64,000 nt of DNA, taken from Chloroflexota bacterium (GTDB lineage: Bacteria > Chloroflexota > Anaerolineae > B4-G1). The number at the start of each line of letters is the position of its first letter. Position 1 is the stretch's first letter. The DNA lies in the NCBI GenBank assembly GCA_024232355.1, contig JAAEPW010000350.1, forward strand, positions 81,035 to 145,034, given 5' to 3'. Shown here piece by piece: positions 34,624-42,250 of this stretch. The notes below the pieces were generated by a model that made no database searches, was not told the DNA's origin, and saw only the letters and a list, made by a program, of their open reading frames with translations. The translations under genes were made by a program, and so were the position numbers.

Positions 34624-35637
34624 ATGGCCAAGCCCGCTCCCACCTTTTACGTGTTTCACGGCCCAGACGAATTTACCCGCGCCGAGACTCTGGCTGATTT
34701 CAAGCGCCGGCTTGGTCCGCCCGACACCGTTGATCTGAACACGACCCACCTTGATGGAAAAAGGCTCACGCTGGCCGAACTACGCCACGTCTGCGACGCG
34801 ATTCCCTTCCTGGCCAAAAAACGCCTCATCATCGTCAATGGTCTGTTGACGCGGCTTGCTTCCCGAAAAGGCAAAGAGATCGCCACAGCCCAAAAAGAAT
34901 TCCTGGCGGCCCTGGCTGATTACGTCCCTCGCCTGCCCGAGACGACCCGGTTGGTCTTTGTCGAGAACAAATCACTGCCTGCCAAACACCCCATCCTCCA
35001 ACTGACCCAGCAGGAAGAGCGAGGATTTGCCAAAGCGTTCGCCCCTCCCAAAGACCACGCGCTGCCCGGGTGGGTCAAAGCGCGCGTCCGAAAGCATAGC
35101 GGCGAGATCGAATCCCAGGCCGCCCACCAACTCGCCACCGTCGTCGGTGCCGACCTGCGACTGCTCGACCAGGAAATCATCAAATTGGTCACATACACCA
35201 ACGCCGAGCGCCCTATCACACCAGCCGACGTAGACGCCCTGGTGCCATACGCCCAGACCGCCATCGTCTTTGATATGGTAGATGCCCTGGGCCGCCGGGA
35301 TGGTCGCACTGCCTCGCAAACGCTCCATAGCCTGCTGGATGCCGGCGAGCACCCGATGGGACTCTTGGCGATGGTCGCGCGCCAATTCCGGCTCTTGATC
35401 CAGGTCAAAGAGTTAAAGACACAGGGGCTCACCTCACAACAGGCTGCCAAAACACTCAAATTACACCCTTTCCCGACAGGCAAACTCTATAACCAGGCCA
35501 ATCACTTTAGTGCCGAACAACTGGAGACCGTGTATCGTCATCTGCTGGACACGGACGTGGACATCAAGACCGGCAAGATCGAGCCAGAGGTAGCCCTCGA
35601 TCTGTTGGTGGCAGGGTTAGCAGCAACGGAAACGTGA
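34624..35637 (+). CDS. holA: DNA polymerase III subunit delta
   Basis: 337 residues, the normal length for HolA. Landmarks are FYVFHGPDEFTRAETLADFKRRL at the N-terminus, LTLAELRHVCDAIPFLAKKRLIIVNGLL, the second domain with LDQEIIKLVTYTNAERPITPADVDALVP, and the C-terminal HPMGLLAMVARQFRLLIQVKELK. It opens and loads the sliding clamp as part of the clamp loader. It starts immediately after the preceding gene. Confidence 0.95.
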   Translation: MAKPAPTFYVFHGPDEFTRAETLADFKRRLGPPDTVDLNTTHLDGKRLTLAELRHVCDAIPFLAKKRLIIVNGLLTRLASRKGKEIATAQKEFLAALADYVPRLPETTRLVFVENKSLPAKHPILQLTQQEERGFAKAFAPPKDHALPGWVKARVRKHSGEIESQAAHQLATVVGADLRLLDQEIIKLVTYTNAERPITPADVDALVPYAQTAIVFDMVDALGRRDGRTASQTLHSLLDAGEHPMGLLAMVARQFRLLIQVKELKTQGLTSQQAAKTLKLHPFPTGKLYNQANHFSAEQLETVYRHLLDTDVDIKTGKIEPEVALDLLVAGLAATET

Positions 35638-35651
35638 TGAGCAAGAAAAAA

Positions 35652-35689
35652 CAAACGAGAGAGCGCCATTTATAGCGCTCCCTCGTTTG
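35652..35689. terminator. Bidirectional terminator between holA and the SOS operon
   Basis: A 15-bp stem, CAAACGAGAGAGCGC (35652-35666) with GCGCTCCCTCGTTTG (35675-35689), one mismatch and an 8-base loop. It lies between two convergent transcripts. Confidence 0.75.
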
Positions 35690-35738
35690 CCGCTCGCCCA
35701 CGAAAGGACAAGGTAACGATTTATAATTGAACGAACGA

Positions 35739-36014
35739 TCAATTCTGTGTGGGTTTTACCTTTCTTCGTGAGCGTTGCTTTTCCTCTCGTCCTACCCAAA
35801 AGTGATGCCGCAGCACGGTTGGTCGTGACGACACGCGCACTTGGCCCACCTGTTGTACCTTGCCGTTGCCATTACCGTTCAACGCTGAGGAATGAACATA
35901 ACAAATATCAGGAACCGTGCCAAATTTTTGCTTGTACCTCCGCGCTGCACGTTTGATCTTTTCAGACAAGTCGTGTCCTGGATTATCATCGTACCACAGT
36001 AACCCTTCTTTCAT
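35739..36014 (-). CDS. Small basic protein of the SOS operon, function unknown
   Basis: 91 residues, starting MKEGLLWYDDNPGHDL behind GGGAGG. The central part KIKRAARRYKQKFGTVPDICYVHSS is basic and amphipathic; the C-terminus RREEKQRSRRKVK-like tail is strongly positive, suggesting nucleic-acid contact. It is the last gene of the minus-strand operon led by the FtsK-like ATPase and is followed by the bidirectional terminator. I recognise no named family. Confidence 0.65.
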   Translation of the reverse strand: MKEGLLWYDDNPGHDLSEKIKRAARRYKQKFGTVPDICYVHSSALNGNGNGKVQQVGQVRVSSRPTVLRHHFWVGREEKQRSRRKVKPTQN

Positions 36015-36029
36015 TGTCAACCTCCCAAT

Positions 36030-36335
36030 CTATGCCACTTTGCGCTGCATATGCCAGGTGTTGTGCCGCACGTTCTGGTACACTTCGAACGTCCCCTCTC
36101 GACAGCACACCCGAAAGCGATGCTGTTCGACCCGGCCGCCACGTCCACGGCGTGAGATTGTCCAACACCGTTCCACGGCGCGCACGCGATACTTGTGTCC
36201 GCGCCAAACAAAGGTCTTGGGGAAATAGCCGTGCTTTCGCTCCCGCATATCGATGGATTCGGCACCACGACGGCGGCGCTTTTTTGCTCCACGTTTCGAC
36301 CGAGAACCTCGCATCACATCAAGAATGACGCCCAT
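36030..36335 (-). CDS. Small basic protein of the SOS operon (DUF6504-like)
   Basis: 101 residues, strongly basic, with an RGSRSKRGAKKRRRRG stretch near the N-terminus. The core FVWRGHKYRVRAVERCW followed by RVCCREGTFEVYQNV resembles DUF6504-type small beta domains; this likeness is from memory and weak. GAGGAGG precedes the ATG. Its start overlaps the end of the membrane-protein gene by 17 bases, so it is translationally coupled in the LexA-controlled operon. Confidence 0.65.
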   Translation of the reverse strand: MGVILDVMRGSRSKRGAKKRRRRGAESIDMRERKHGYFPKTFVWRGHKYRVRAVERCWTISRRGRGGRVEQHRFRVCCREGTFEVYQNVRHNTWHMQRKVA

Positions 36336-36753
36336 AATAATTTACCTCCTCTGCATCAAGTTGCTGTGCTTCTTGTGCTCCTCCAACCACTGTGAATTGC
36401 CGCTGCATCGGCGCGTTCATTGAGGGAGAGAGTGTGCTCAAATCACCAGGCCACTGCTGCCCACCTGACGGCGCGACTACAACCACCGGTGGATACATCC
36501 CATGTTGCATACTTTGCTGGGCAGGTAAATGAACGCGCGGCTCGTTGTATCGACGGCTGACAGCGATGACGAGCAGACTGGTCGGGATAGCGGCTCCCAC
36601 CCCACAAACCGCCCCGGCCAACACTGCCATCGCCTCATCGCTCAAACGATTACCGATGACTAACGCCAACGTCACGGCAAAGGCCGTTGCCGCCAGCCCA
36701 ATAAAGATTTTGATACGATTCCAATCGTTATTGTGATTTCGTCTCTCATCCAT
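36319..36753 (-). CDS. Two-pass membrane protein of the SOS operon
   Basis: 144 residues. Two hydrophobic segments, IFIGLAATAFAVTLALVIG and MAVLAGAVCGVGAAIPTSLLVIAVS, are followed by a Pro/Gln/Ser-rich tail with no visible domain. It starts three bases after the stop of the FtsK-like ATPase gene. It could tether that soluble ATPase to the membrane, replacing the membrane domain that cellular FtsK has. No family recognised. Confidence 0.65.
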   Translation of the reverse strand: MDERRNHNNDWNRIKIFIGLAATAFAVTLALVIGNRLSDEAMAVLAGAVCGVGAAIPTSLLVIAVSRRYNEPRVHLPAQQSMQHGMYPPVVVVAPSGGQQWPGDLSTLSPSMNAPMQRQFTVVGGAQEAQQLDAEEVNYYGRHS

Positions 36754-36756
36754 CGT

Positions 36757-37989
36757 CTATGCCCCTTTTCGAAATACGTCCGCCAGCCAGTCTACCGGCC
36801 GGGGTAAGGCCATCTGACGAGATGAAACCAAGGAGGGAACCGCGGACAAAACCTCACCCGTTCCACGGTCCACCTTCCAACCATTACTATTTCCCAGGCC
36901 TATTACGACATCTCGAATCTCGGTTGGCGAGACGTGGGCTGCCTGAAAACGCATCACCCGACCTTCGGCCACAGCCAAAAAGTCTCCCCGCCCCATCAAT
37001 CGTTCGGCTCCCGTGCCGCTCCATCCGGTAGCGGTGCGCGCATCCTCGACACTGGTTACACGTCCGACCAACCGCACCGGAAAATTTGCCTTGACCAAGG
37101 GACCCAGCACTGCTGTCGTGGGCTTTTGTGTGGCAGCGACAATGTGGATGCCAGCCTCACGTCCGCGTTGCGTGAGTCGAGTCAGCGACCGCTGCACATC
37201 TTTTCCCCCTACCATCAGTAGGTCGGCCAATTCATCAATGACCACCACCACGCTTGGCCTAACCGGGGCTGAAGTGTATGGACGTCTGCCCATTTTCCCA
37301 TTTCTGCCCGTTCGTCCGTCGCCGCTGCGCATCTCCATCAAGCGCACCAAACTTTGGAGCACCTCGGCCATCTCCTCTACCTTCCAAATGACCGGACGTG
37401 CCAGGTGAGGCAGATCTTCAAAGAGACGGAAAGCGTGCCCCTTGGGATCTATCAACACCAGCGACATCCCTCCGTCTCCCCCTCTGTGTTGTGCTGGAGA
37501 GTTGGCCATCGCCAGGCTCAGAATCATCGTTTGAAGAAGCATCGTCTTCCCTGAACCAGTCGTTCCGGCCACCAAGATGTGGGCCACGTCGGGAGAGGAC
37601 AAACGGATAAGTAGAGGTGTACCATCTTCTGCTAGACCCAAGACCGCGGTGGTGGGAGGAATGGGCGGTTGGCTGGCTCGTTGGTTGGCTGGCTGATCGT
37701 CTAGTCGATGGAACAGGGGTAAAAAGCGTACCGGTTTGGGGTCTTCCCGGGGCACCTCGACAGCTACTGCAGCTCCACGTCGAGACACCCGGCAATTGGA
37801 TGCATTGAGAGCCGCAGCCATTTCTTCACTCAGGTTTTTGATCTTGGAAATCTTGGCTCCCACAGCAGGCAAAACCTGGAACCGCACCCAACGTGGTGTT
37901 ACGGTGCCTCCAGTCACCCGCGCGGGCACTTTGTTGAATGCCAATACTGTCTCGATTCTGTTTGCTTGGAATTCTAATCTCTTTCGCAT
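36757..37989 (-). CDS. Soluble FtsK/SpoIIIE-type DNA translocase, SOS-controlled
   Basis: 410 residues without membrane segments. The N-terminal part (about 1-75) resembles the FtsK alpha domain (RIETVLAFNKVPARVTGGTVTPRWVRFQVLP). The motor has Walker A GTTGSGKT (about 142-149), LVLIDPKGHAF, Walker B VVVVIDELADLL and THIVAATQKPTTAV-like sensor sequence (IHIVAATQKPT). The gamma DNA-recognition domain of FtsK is absent. It resembles plasmid/ICE translocases such as TraB or TcpA, but no relaxase or integrase accompanies it. Two LexA boxes control its promoter. It is the first gene of a four-gene operon. Confidence 0.85.
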   Translation of the reverse strand: MRKRLEFQANRIETVLAFNKVPARVTGGTVTPRWVRFQVLPAVGAKISKIKNLSEEMAAALNASNCRVSRRGAAVAVEVPREDPKPVRFLPLFHRLDDQPANQRASQPPIPPTTAVLGLAEDGTPLLIRLSSPDVAHILVAGTTGSGKTMLLQTMILSLAMANSPAQHRGGDGGMSLVLIDPKGHAFRLFEDLPHLARPVIWKVEEMAEVLQSLVRLMEMRSGDGRTGRNGKMGRRPYTSAPVRPSVVVVIDELADLLMVGGKDVQRSLTRLTQRGREAGIHIVAATQKPTTAVLGPLVKANFPVRLVGRVTSVEDARTATGWSGTGAERLMGRGDFLAVAEGRVMRFQAAHVSPTEIRDVVIGLGNSNGWKVDRGTGEVLSAVPSLVSSRQMALPRPVDWLADVFRKGA

Positions 37990-38015
37990 TATTGGTTATC
38001 CCAACCCTTGTTTAT

Positions 38016-38027
38016 GAACAAATGTTC
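38016..38027. promoter_or_regulatory. LexA box 2 of the FtsK-like operon
   Basis: GAAC-AAAT-GTTC, a perfect GAAC-N4-GTTC site. It covers the predicted transcription start (about 38028) and the first transcribed bases, 28 bp centre to centre from box 1. A repressor here should block promoter clearance. Confidence 0.8.
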
Positions 38028-38034
38028 TGATTAC

Positions 38035-38063
38035 ATCATACCAGAACACCTGTTCTACGTCAA
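38035..38063 (-). promoter_or_regulatory. Promoter of the FtsK-like operon
   Basis: Read on the minus strand: -35 TTGACG (38063-38058), a 17-bp spacer containing LexA box 1, -10 TATGAT (38040-38035). The predicted start is near 38028, giving a leader of about 38 bases. Confidence 0.8.
38044..38055. promoter_or_regulatory. LexA box 1 of the FtsK-like operon
   Basis: GAAC-ACCT-GTTC inside the promoter spacer, at exactly the position that the lexA box occupies in the lexA promoter. Confidence 0.85.
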
Positions 38064-38069
38064 GCAAAA

Positions 38070-38123
38070 TTATCCCAAATCCACTTGGGATAAAGCAAAG
38101 AGGCCCAGCCTTATGGCTGAGCC
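38070..38123 (-). terminator. Double terminator of lexA
   Basis: Reading minus-strand, the first hairpin pairs 38115-38123 with 38102-38110 (GGCTCAGCC/GGCTGGGCC, loop ATAA, one mismatch) and is followed by TCTTTG. The second pairs 38085-38093 with 38070-38078 (TTATCCCAA/TTGGGATAA) and is followed by TTTTG. It insulates lexA from the SOS operon downstream. Confidence 0.65.
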
Positions 38124-38157
38124 CCTGGGTCTTGGTTATAAGATTGTCTACAATTGC

Positions 38158-38811
38158 CTAATGCAATTGCCGGATTACCATCACGACCTTGCCCTGCACC
38201 TCGACCAAGCGGGGATCATTGACATAGATCGGTACCATCGTCGGGTTGGCCGGTTGGAGCCGCACTCGCCCTCCCGCTTCCTGATAAAAGTGTTTGAGCG
38301 TCACTTCTTCACGTTCTCTCAGCCATACTGCTGCCATCTCGCCATTCTCAACTCGCTGCTGGTGACGCATCACAACGATGTCGCCATCGTTCACCAGTGC
38401 GTCTATCATTGAGTCTCCCTGCACTTGCAGAGCATACAGTCCTTTGGGATCTCCAAGAATGTCGCGGGTCAACTCGATGGTTTCGTCTCCCATCAGTGGG
38501 AAATCACTGGCGGGAATCGGGATAGGAGCACCGGCCACAATACGCCCCAACACCGGCAATTGAACCACAGCTTCTGGCGCGATCTGTGTTTGGGGTGTGG
38601 CAGCCAGCTTTAGACCGCGAGACACCTCTTTGTCGCGACTGATATAGCCCCTTTCTTCCAATCGTCGTAGGTTATAGCTGACGACAGACGTAGAGCTGAT
38701 ACCGGCAGCCGCACCAATCTCACGGATGGATGGTGGATAACCATTATCATCAATGTATTCGCTGAGAAACTCGAGAATTTTCTCCTGTCTTTCCGAGAGA
38801 CGCTTTTCCAT
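38158..38811 (-). CDS. lexA: SOS repressor LexA
   Basis: 217 residues. An N-terminal winged helix (LSERQEKILEFLSEYIDDNGYPPSIREIG, STSVVSYNLRRLEERGYISRD) binds DNA; the C-terminal S24 autoprotease has the cleavage bond A93-G94 (IVAGAP), nucleophile S134 (GDSMIDALV) and base K173 (VTLKHFY). RecA filaments on damaged DNA trigger self-cleavage. GAGGAGG precedes the ATG. It has its own LexA box, so it is autoregulated, and it almost certainly also controls the FtsK-like operon next to it. Confidence 0.96.
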   Translation of the reverse strand: MEKRLSERQEKILEFLSEYIDDNGYPPSIREIGAAAGISSTSVVSYNLRRLEERGYISRDKEVSRGLKLAATPQTQIAPEAVVQLPVLGRIVAGAPIPIPASDFPLMGDETIELTRDILGDPKGLYALQVQGDSMIDALVNDGDIVVMRHQQRVENGEMAAVWLREREEVTLKHFYQEAGGRVRLQPANPTMVPIYVNDPRLVEVQGKVVMVIRQLH

Positions 38812-38862
38812 CTTGGCCTCCTCACTCGCAATTTTGCATCAAAAACCTTTTAAATCAACTCT

Positions 38863-38891
38863 ATTATACACGAACATACGTTCTATGTCAA
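38863..38891 (-). promoter_or_regulatory. Consensus promoter of lexA with LexA box
   Basis: Minus strand: perfect -35 TTGACA (38891-38886), 17-bp spacer, perfect -10 TATAAT (38868-38863). The spacer holds the LexA box GAAC-ATAC-GTTC (38872-38883, read on the plus strand). The predicted start near 38856 leaves a leader of about 45 bases. Confidence 0.88.
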
Positions 38892-38924
38892 GGGGGAAAT
38901 TTTGGGATATGCCGGGGCAGCAAA

Positions 38925-39704
38925 TTACTCATCCGCTGCAACAATCCGCTCGACAGTAGCATAGACACGAAAGCTGCGCCGTCGCGTGTAACCGATCAAC
39001 GTGATACCCCAAGCCTGTGCCAGTTGGACAGAAAGTGAAGTCGGCGAGGTGCGCGAAATGACAATGGGAATGCCCATCCGGGCCACCTTGTTTATCATCT
39101 CGGAACTGACACGCCCGCTGGTAAGCAGAATACGATCTCGCATCGATTGACCTTGCCGCAGACAAATGCCAGTGATCTTGTCGAGCGCGTTATGACGGCC
39201 AATATCTTCTGCGGCAAACAACAATGTTTCTCCCTCGGCCAAGGCCGCAATGTGAATGCCCCCGGTCCGGTTGTAGAGTGCGGCAGCATTCGAGAGTTCT
39301 TTTGCCAAACGTGCCACCCGCTGTGGTGTGATGCTCACGTTTGATTCGATCCGGTGGTGTGTGCTGGACACGTCATCAAAGGTAGTGCCGCCAGAACAGC
39401 CGGATGTGACAATGCGCAGTTGCGGGACCTCAATATCGTGCTCGAGCCAGATGTCTACGCATCGTTCTCCGCCACACAACTCGATGACGGCTACGTCGTC
39501 CATTCCTTCGATGAGCTTTTCGTTAAAGAGGAAACCTAGCGCCAGTTCCTCCAACTGAACCGGCGTGCACATCATGTTGACCAATGGCTGGCCGTTCACA
39601 TAGAGCGTAACCAACTCTTCCACTGGCACGACGCCCTGCACGGGTCGGGAATCGGTATCATAATAGCCGGTGTAGGTGACGGGGTATGAACCGGTGTCAG
39701 TCAT
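38925..39704 (-). CDS. fdhD: FdhD-family sulfurtransferase
   Basis: 259 residues of the FdhD family: EDIGRHNALDKITG and LLTSGRVSSEMINKVARMGIPIVISRTSPT are diagnostic. FdhD carries sulfur from a cysteine desulfurase to molybdenum/tungsten bis-pterin cofactors. The catalytic loop has one cysteine, C103 in VTSGCSGGTTF, instead of the E. coli CxxC. It overlaps the radical SAM/SPASM gene by eight bases and is preceded by GGAGG. No formate dehydrogenase or other molybdo/tungsto-enzyme gene is in the window, so its job here may concern the neighbouring operon. Confidence 0.9.
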   Translation of the reverse strand: MTDTGSYPVTYTGYYDTDSRPVQGVVPVEELVTLYVNGQPLVNMMCTPVQLEELALGFLFNEKLIEGMDDVAVIELCGGERCVDIWLEHDIEVPQLRIVTSGCSGGTTFDDVSSTHHRIESNVSITPQRVARLAKELSNAAALYNRTGGIHIAALAEGETLLFAAEDIGRHNALDKITGICLRQGQSMRDRILLTSGRVSSEMINKVARMGIPIVISRTSPTSLSVQLAQAWGITLIGYTRRRSFRVYATVERIVAADE

Positions 39705-40773
39705 TCAATTCCTCCAATTGAGTCAGTGGTTTGGCATAGACGTGATTGTGATGCAAAAATGGCTCCTCGGCGGTCAACGATTTGTAACAGACCTGTGCGG
39801 CAGCCTTACACCCACCCTGGCAAGTATCGCGCAGCGCACACGGGGCACATAACGCGGGAACCGCCTCGACAAACTCACACATTCGCTCCGGCGCGATCAG
39901 ATCGGCAAAAGGTTCATCTAGCAGATTACCCAGAACGGTGGGGGTGTGATTGCAGGGGCGAAGATTACCCAAGGGATCGAGGGTATAGTAGGCGCGATCG
40001 GTCCCGGCGGCGCAAAAGCCAAAGTTGAGGTTAGGGTAGGCGTCGGTTTCGATCAGGCAGGGCTGGATAGGAATAGAGCAAGAGATGGGAAAGTTAAACT
40101 CGGCGGCAGCAGCATTGGCAATGTCCAACGCCTGGCGCATTTCGTCAAGCGTCGGCAAAAGCTCAGCCAGACGAGTCCGCCCGCGGCCACCGGGGTTGAA
40201 ACGATTGAGCATCATTCCCCGCGAACCAAAAGCGAAAGCCAGCTTGATGGTATCGTACAGGTCGGGCAAGTTGAGCCGCGTGGCGACAAAAACGGCCACG
40301 AACTGCCCGTGATGGTAGCGGATGTGAGCCATCGCGGCCAACACGGCGTCGAAAGCACCAGGGGATCCGGAAAGACGGTCATGAACCTCGCGCTGGCGGC
40401 TGAGAAGTGGGAGTTCAAAAAGCCCCACGCCACGGTCGAGCGCATCCACGACCCTGGGTTCGGTCAGCAACCGGCCGTTGCTGATGATGGTCGTCATCAC
40501 GTCCCGCTCGTAAAGTAGATCGAGGATTTGGAACAGGTCTTTTCGCACGAACGGCTCGCCGCCAGTGAGGGTGACGTGTCGGCAGCGGGTTTCATCGAGG
40601 GCTTTGTTCAACAGCGCGAGGGTCTGGACAGTGTCCAGTTCGCCATAGGGATAGTTGGACGGTTGCCCCTGAGCATCGGGGAGCCATGCGTTATAGCAAT
40701 GAAGACAGGTGTGGTTACAGCGCTGGGTGGTCTCAAAGATAAGAGTTTGGAGATGAGGGCGAGGATCGGTCAC
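39697..40773 (-). CDS. Radical SAM/SPASM protein, candidate maturase of adjacent Tat proteins
   Basis: 358 residues. The radical SAM cluster is C19-X3-C23-X2-C26 (CNHTCLHC), followed by VTLTGGEPFVRKD and a TIM-barrel core. The C-terminal SPASM region has many cysteines (FGFCAAGTDRAYYTLDPLGNLRPCNHTPTVLGN, then CAPCALRDTCQGGCKAAAQVC), which usually ligate two auxiliary clusters in peptide- and protein-modifying enzymes such as PqqE and anaerobic sulfatase maturases. The GTG start overlaps the stop of the last paralogous Tat protein gene (GTGA), and fdhD overlaps its end. Context suggests it modifies the three Tat proteins or a cofactor enzyme; both are inference. Confidence 0.85.
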   Translation of the reverse strand: MTDPRPHLQTLIFETTQRCNHTCLHCYNAWLPDAQGQPSNYPYGELDTVQTLALLNKALDETRCRHVTLTGGEPFVRKDLFQILDLLYERDVMTTIISNGRLLTEPRVVDALDRGVGLFELPLLSRQREVHDRLSGSPGAFDAVLAAMAHIRYHHGQFVAVFVATRLNLPDLYDTIKLAFAFGSRGMMLNRFNPGGRGRTRLAELLPTLDEMRQALDIANAAAAEFNFPISCSIPIQPCLIETDAYPNLNFGFCAAGTDRAYYTLDPLGNLRPCNHTPTVLGNLLDEPFADLIAPERMCEFVEAVPALCAPCALRDTCQGGCKAAAQVCYKSLTAEEPFLHHNHVYAKPLTQLEELND

Positions 40774-41567
40774 TCTGTGCTCTCCAACAGCAATTCAACT
40801 AGAAAACGGGCCGCTTTAGCCGCCTCGAAAGATATCTCAATGTCGAATTCGTCAAAGGTGGGGAATGTGTACGAGTCGCTTGTGATATTTTCTAGTTCTT
40901 GGGATAGTGTCCAAGTCTCCTCATTAGATAGATGTGCGGGTGAAATCACCCGTTCTAGACCCGCGTTGGTTGCCGCATAAAAAGCGCTCATAAAGGCAAT
41001 GTCCTGCTCGAGCGCTGCATGGGCTTGTGCGACAGCCTCTGGAGAGATGTCACCGCTGGCACTCATCTCGGCCAGCAAGTTGGCTTGATTCTTTAGTTTG
41101 TCAGCACTGAAAAACGTATAATTTGTCAGGATGTGCCCTATGGTCTCGTATGGTTCGGGAGTAGGGTTCGGCATCGGTGAGGGAGTGGGTGTATAGCAAA
41201 TGTTAACACGCCGGTGGCCCGAGAACCACGCGCTGTAGGCGGCTGCGGCAAAGGCGATCTGCACCTGTTCGGCCACGTCGGCGTCTAGTTCACCAACGGC
41301 AACCAGTTCGTTGAGGACAGCTTGATGGTTCGCGATAAATTCATCTCGTACGGTACTGCCTTGGCCATCATAGCTCTGTGCCTGCTGTGTGATCCAATCG
41401 AGCTGTAGCCAGTAGTCGCGCAAGCGATCTCGAAGCAAGGTGGTCGGTGCAACGGTTGGAGTGGGAATAGACGCACAACGAGCCGCAATGAGTGAGGCCA
41501 ACGTCACACCAAATTGCTTGATGAATTGGCGGCGAGTAGGGGACGTTGGGTCGGGTTTCCCGTCCAT
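40770..41567 (-). CDS. Tat-exported paralogous protein 3, candidate radical SAM substrate
   Basis: 265 residues. Twin-arginine signal TRRQFIKQFGVTLASLIAARC (first 20 residues of it visible in order), with the RC dipeptide at 30-31. It shares with the two genes upstream LNELVAVGELDADVAEQVQ, a conserved CY (C124), AALEQDIAF, SYTFPTFDEF and the C-terminal AAKAARFLVELLL. It differs by a Pro/Thr-rich insertion (TPTPSPMPNPTPEP) after the cysteine and a longer C-terminal half. It starts directly at the base next to the previous stop codon and ends in overlap with the radical SAM gene. No known family recognised. Confidence 0.8.
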   Translation of the reverse strand: MDGKPDPTSPTRRQFIKQFGVTLASLIAARCASIPTPTVAPTTLLRDRLRDYWLQLDWITQQAQSYDGQGSTVRDEFIANHQAVLNELVAVGELDADVAEQVQIAFAAAAYSAWFSGHRRVNICYTPTPSPMPNPTPEPYETIGHILTNYTFFSADKLKNQANLLAEMSASGDISPEAVAQAHAALEQDIAFMSAFYAATNAGLERVISPAHLSNEETWTLSQELENITSDSYTFPTFDEFDIEISFEAAKAARFLVELLLESTE

Positions 41568-42239
41568 CTAGTTCTCCAACAGCAATTCAACCAGGAAACG
41601 CGCCGCTTTAACAGCCTCTGGCGTGACCTCTAGCTCAAGTTCATCAAAAGCGGGAAATGCGTAACTGTCGTCAGCGGCGGCCATCAGTTCGTCGTACAGC
41701 GCCTGGGTTTCTGCGCTAGAAAGGTTGAGAAAAGCAATGTCTCGCTCAATGGCAGCCTGGGCTTGTGCTACAGTGTTTGGGTCGAGGTCGCCGCTTTCGG
41801 ACATCTCGGTCAAGAGTTCGGACTGCTGGGCCAGTTGGTTGCTGCTAGTTGGCTTATAGTCTATCATCACCGGTTCGTAACAGGTGATAGGAGCATTGGA
41901 TCGCCAGACGTGGTACGCGGCCGCATCAAAGGCGGTCTGCACCTGGCCTGCCACGTCTGCATCCAGTTCCCCGCTGGCTACCAGTTCATCGAGAGCAGCC
42001 TGGTGGTCGGCGACGAGTTGGTTCAAAGCCTGCTCGCCCCGCTCATAATCGTCCCAGTCCTGTGTCTTTTGCGCCAACCAGTCGAGCCCCATCCAACTCT
42101 GACGCACGCGCTCTTGGGAAGAGTCGCCTTTGCTCCCAGTAAATCCATCCTCACCTATCGGGCAGATGCAGCGAGCCATCGCCAACGAGGCAAAGGCGAC
42201 GCCCACATTCTTGATAAACTCGCGACGTGTAGGAGCCAT
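41568..42239 (-). CDS. Tat-exported paralogous protein 2, candidate radical SAM substrate
   Basis: 223 residues. Tat motif TRREFIKNVGVAFASLAMARC with conserved RC at 23-24, then LDELVASGELDADVAGQVQ, the block HVWRSNAPITCY (C120), AAIERDIAF, SYAFPAFDEL and the C-terminal EAVKAARFLVELLLEN. It is the shortest and least decorated of the three paralogs, perhaps closest to the ancestral form. It lies 11 bp after paralog 1 and abuts paralog 3. No enzymatic motif is visible; helical content seems high. Confidence 0.8.
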   Translation of the reverse strand: MAPTRREFIKNVGVAFASLAMARCICPIGEDGFTGSKGDSSQERVRQSWMGLDWLAQKTQDWDDYERGEQALNQLVADHQAALDELVASGELDADVAGQVQTAFDAAAYHVWRSNAPITCYEPVMIDYKPTSSNQLAQQSELLTEMSESGDLDPNTVAQAQAAIERDIAFLNLSSAETQALYDELMAAADDSYAFPAFDELELEVTPEAVKAARFLVELLLEN

Positions 42240-42250
42240 TGTTTCCTCCT

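Noticed and set aside
35739..38811. Complete integrative element or prophage
   Set aside because: Only the ATPase and small genes are present. No integrase, relaxase, replication gene or flanking direct repeat was seen.
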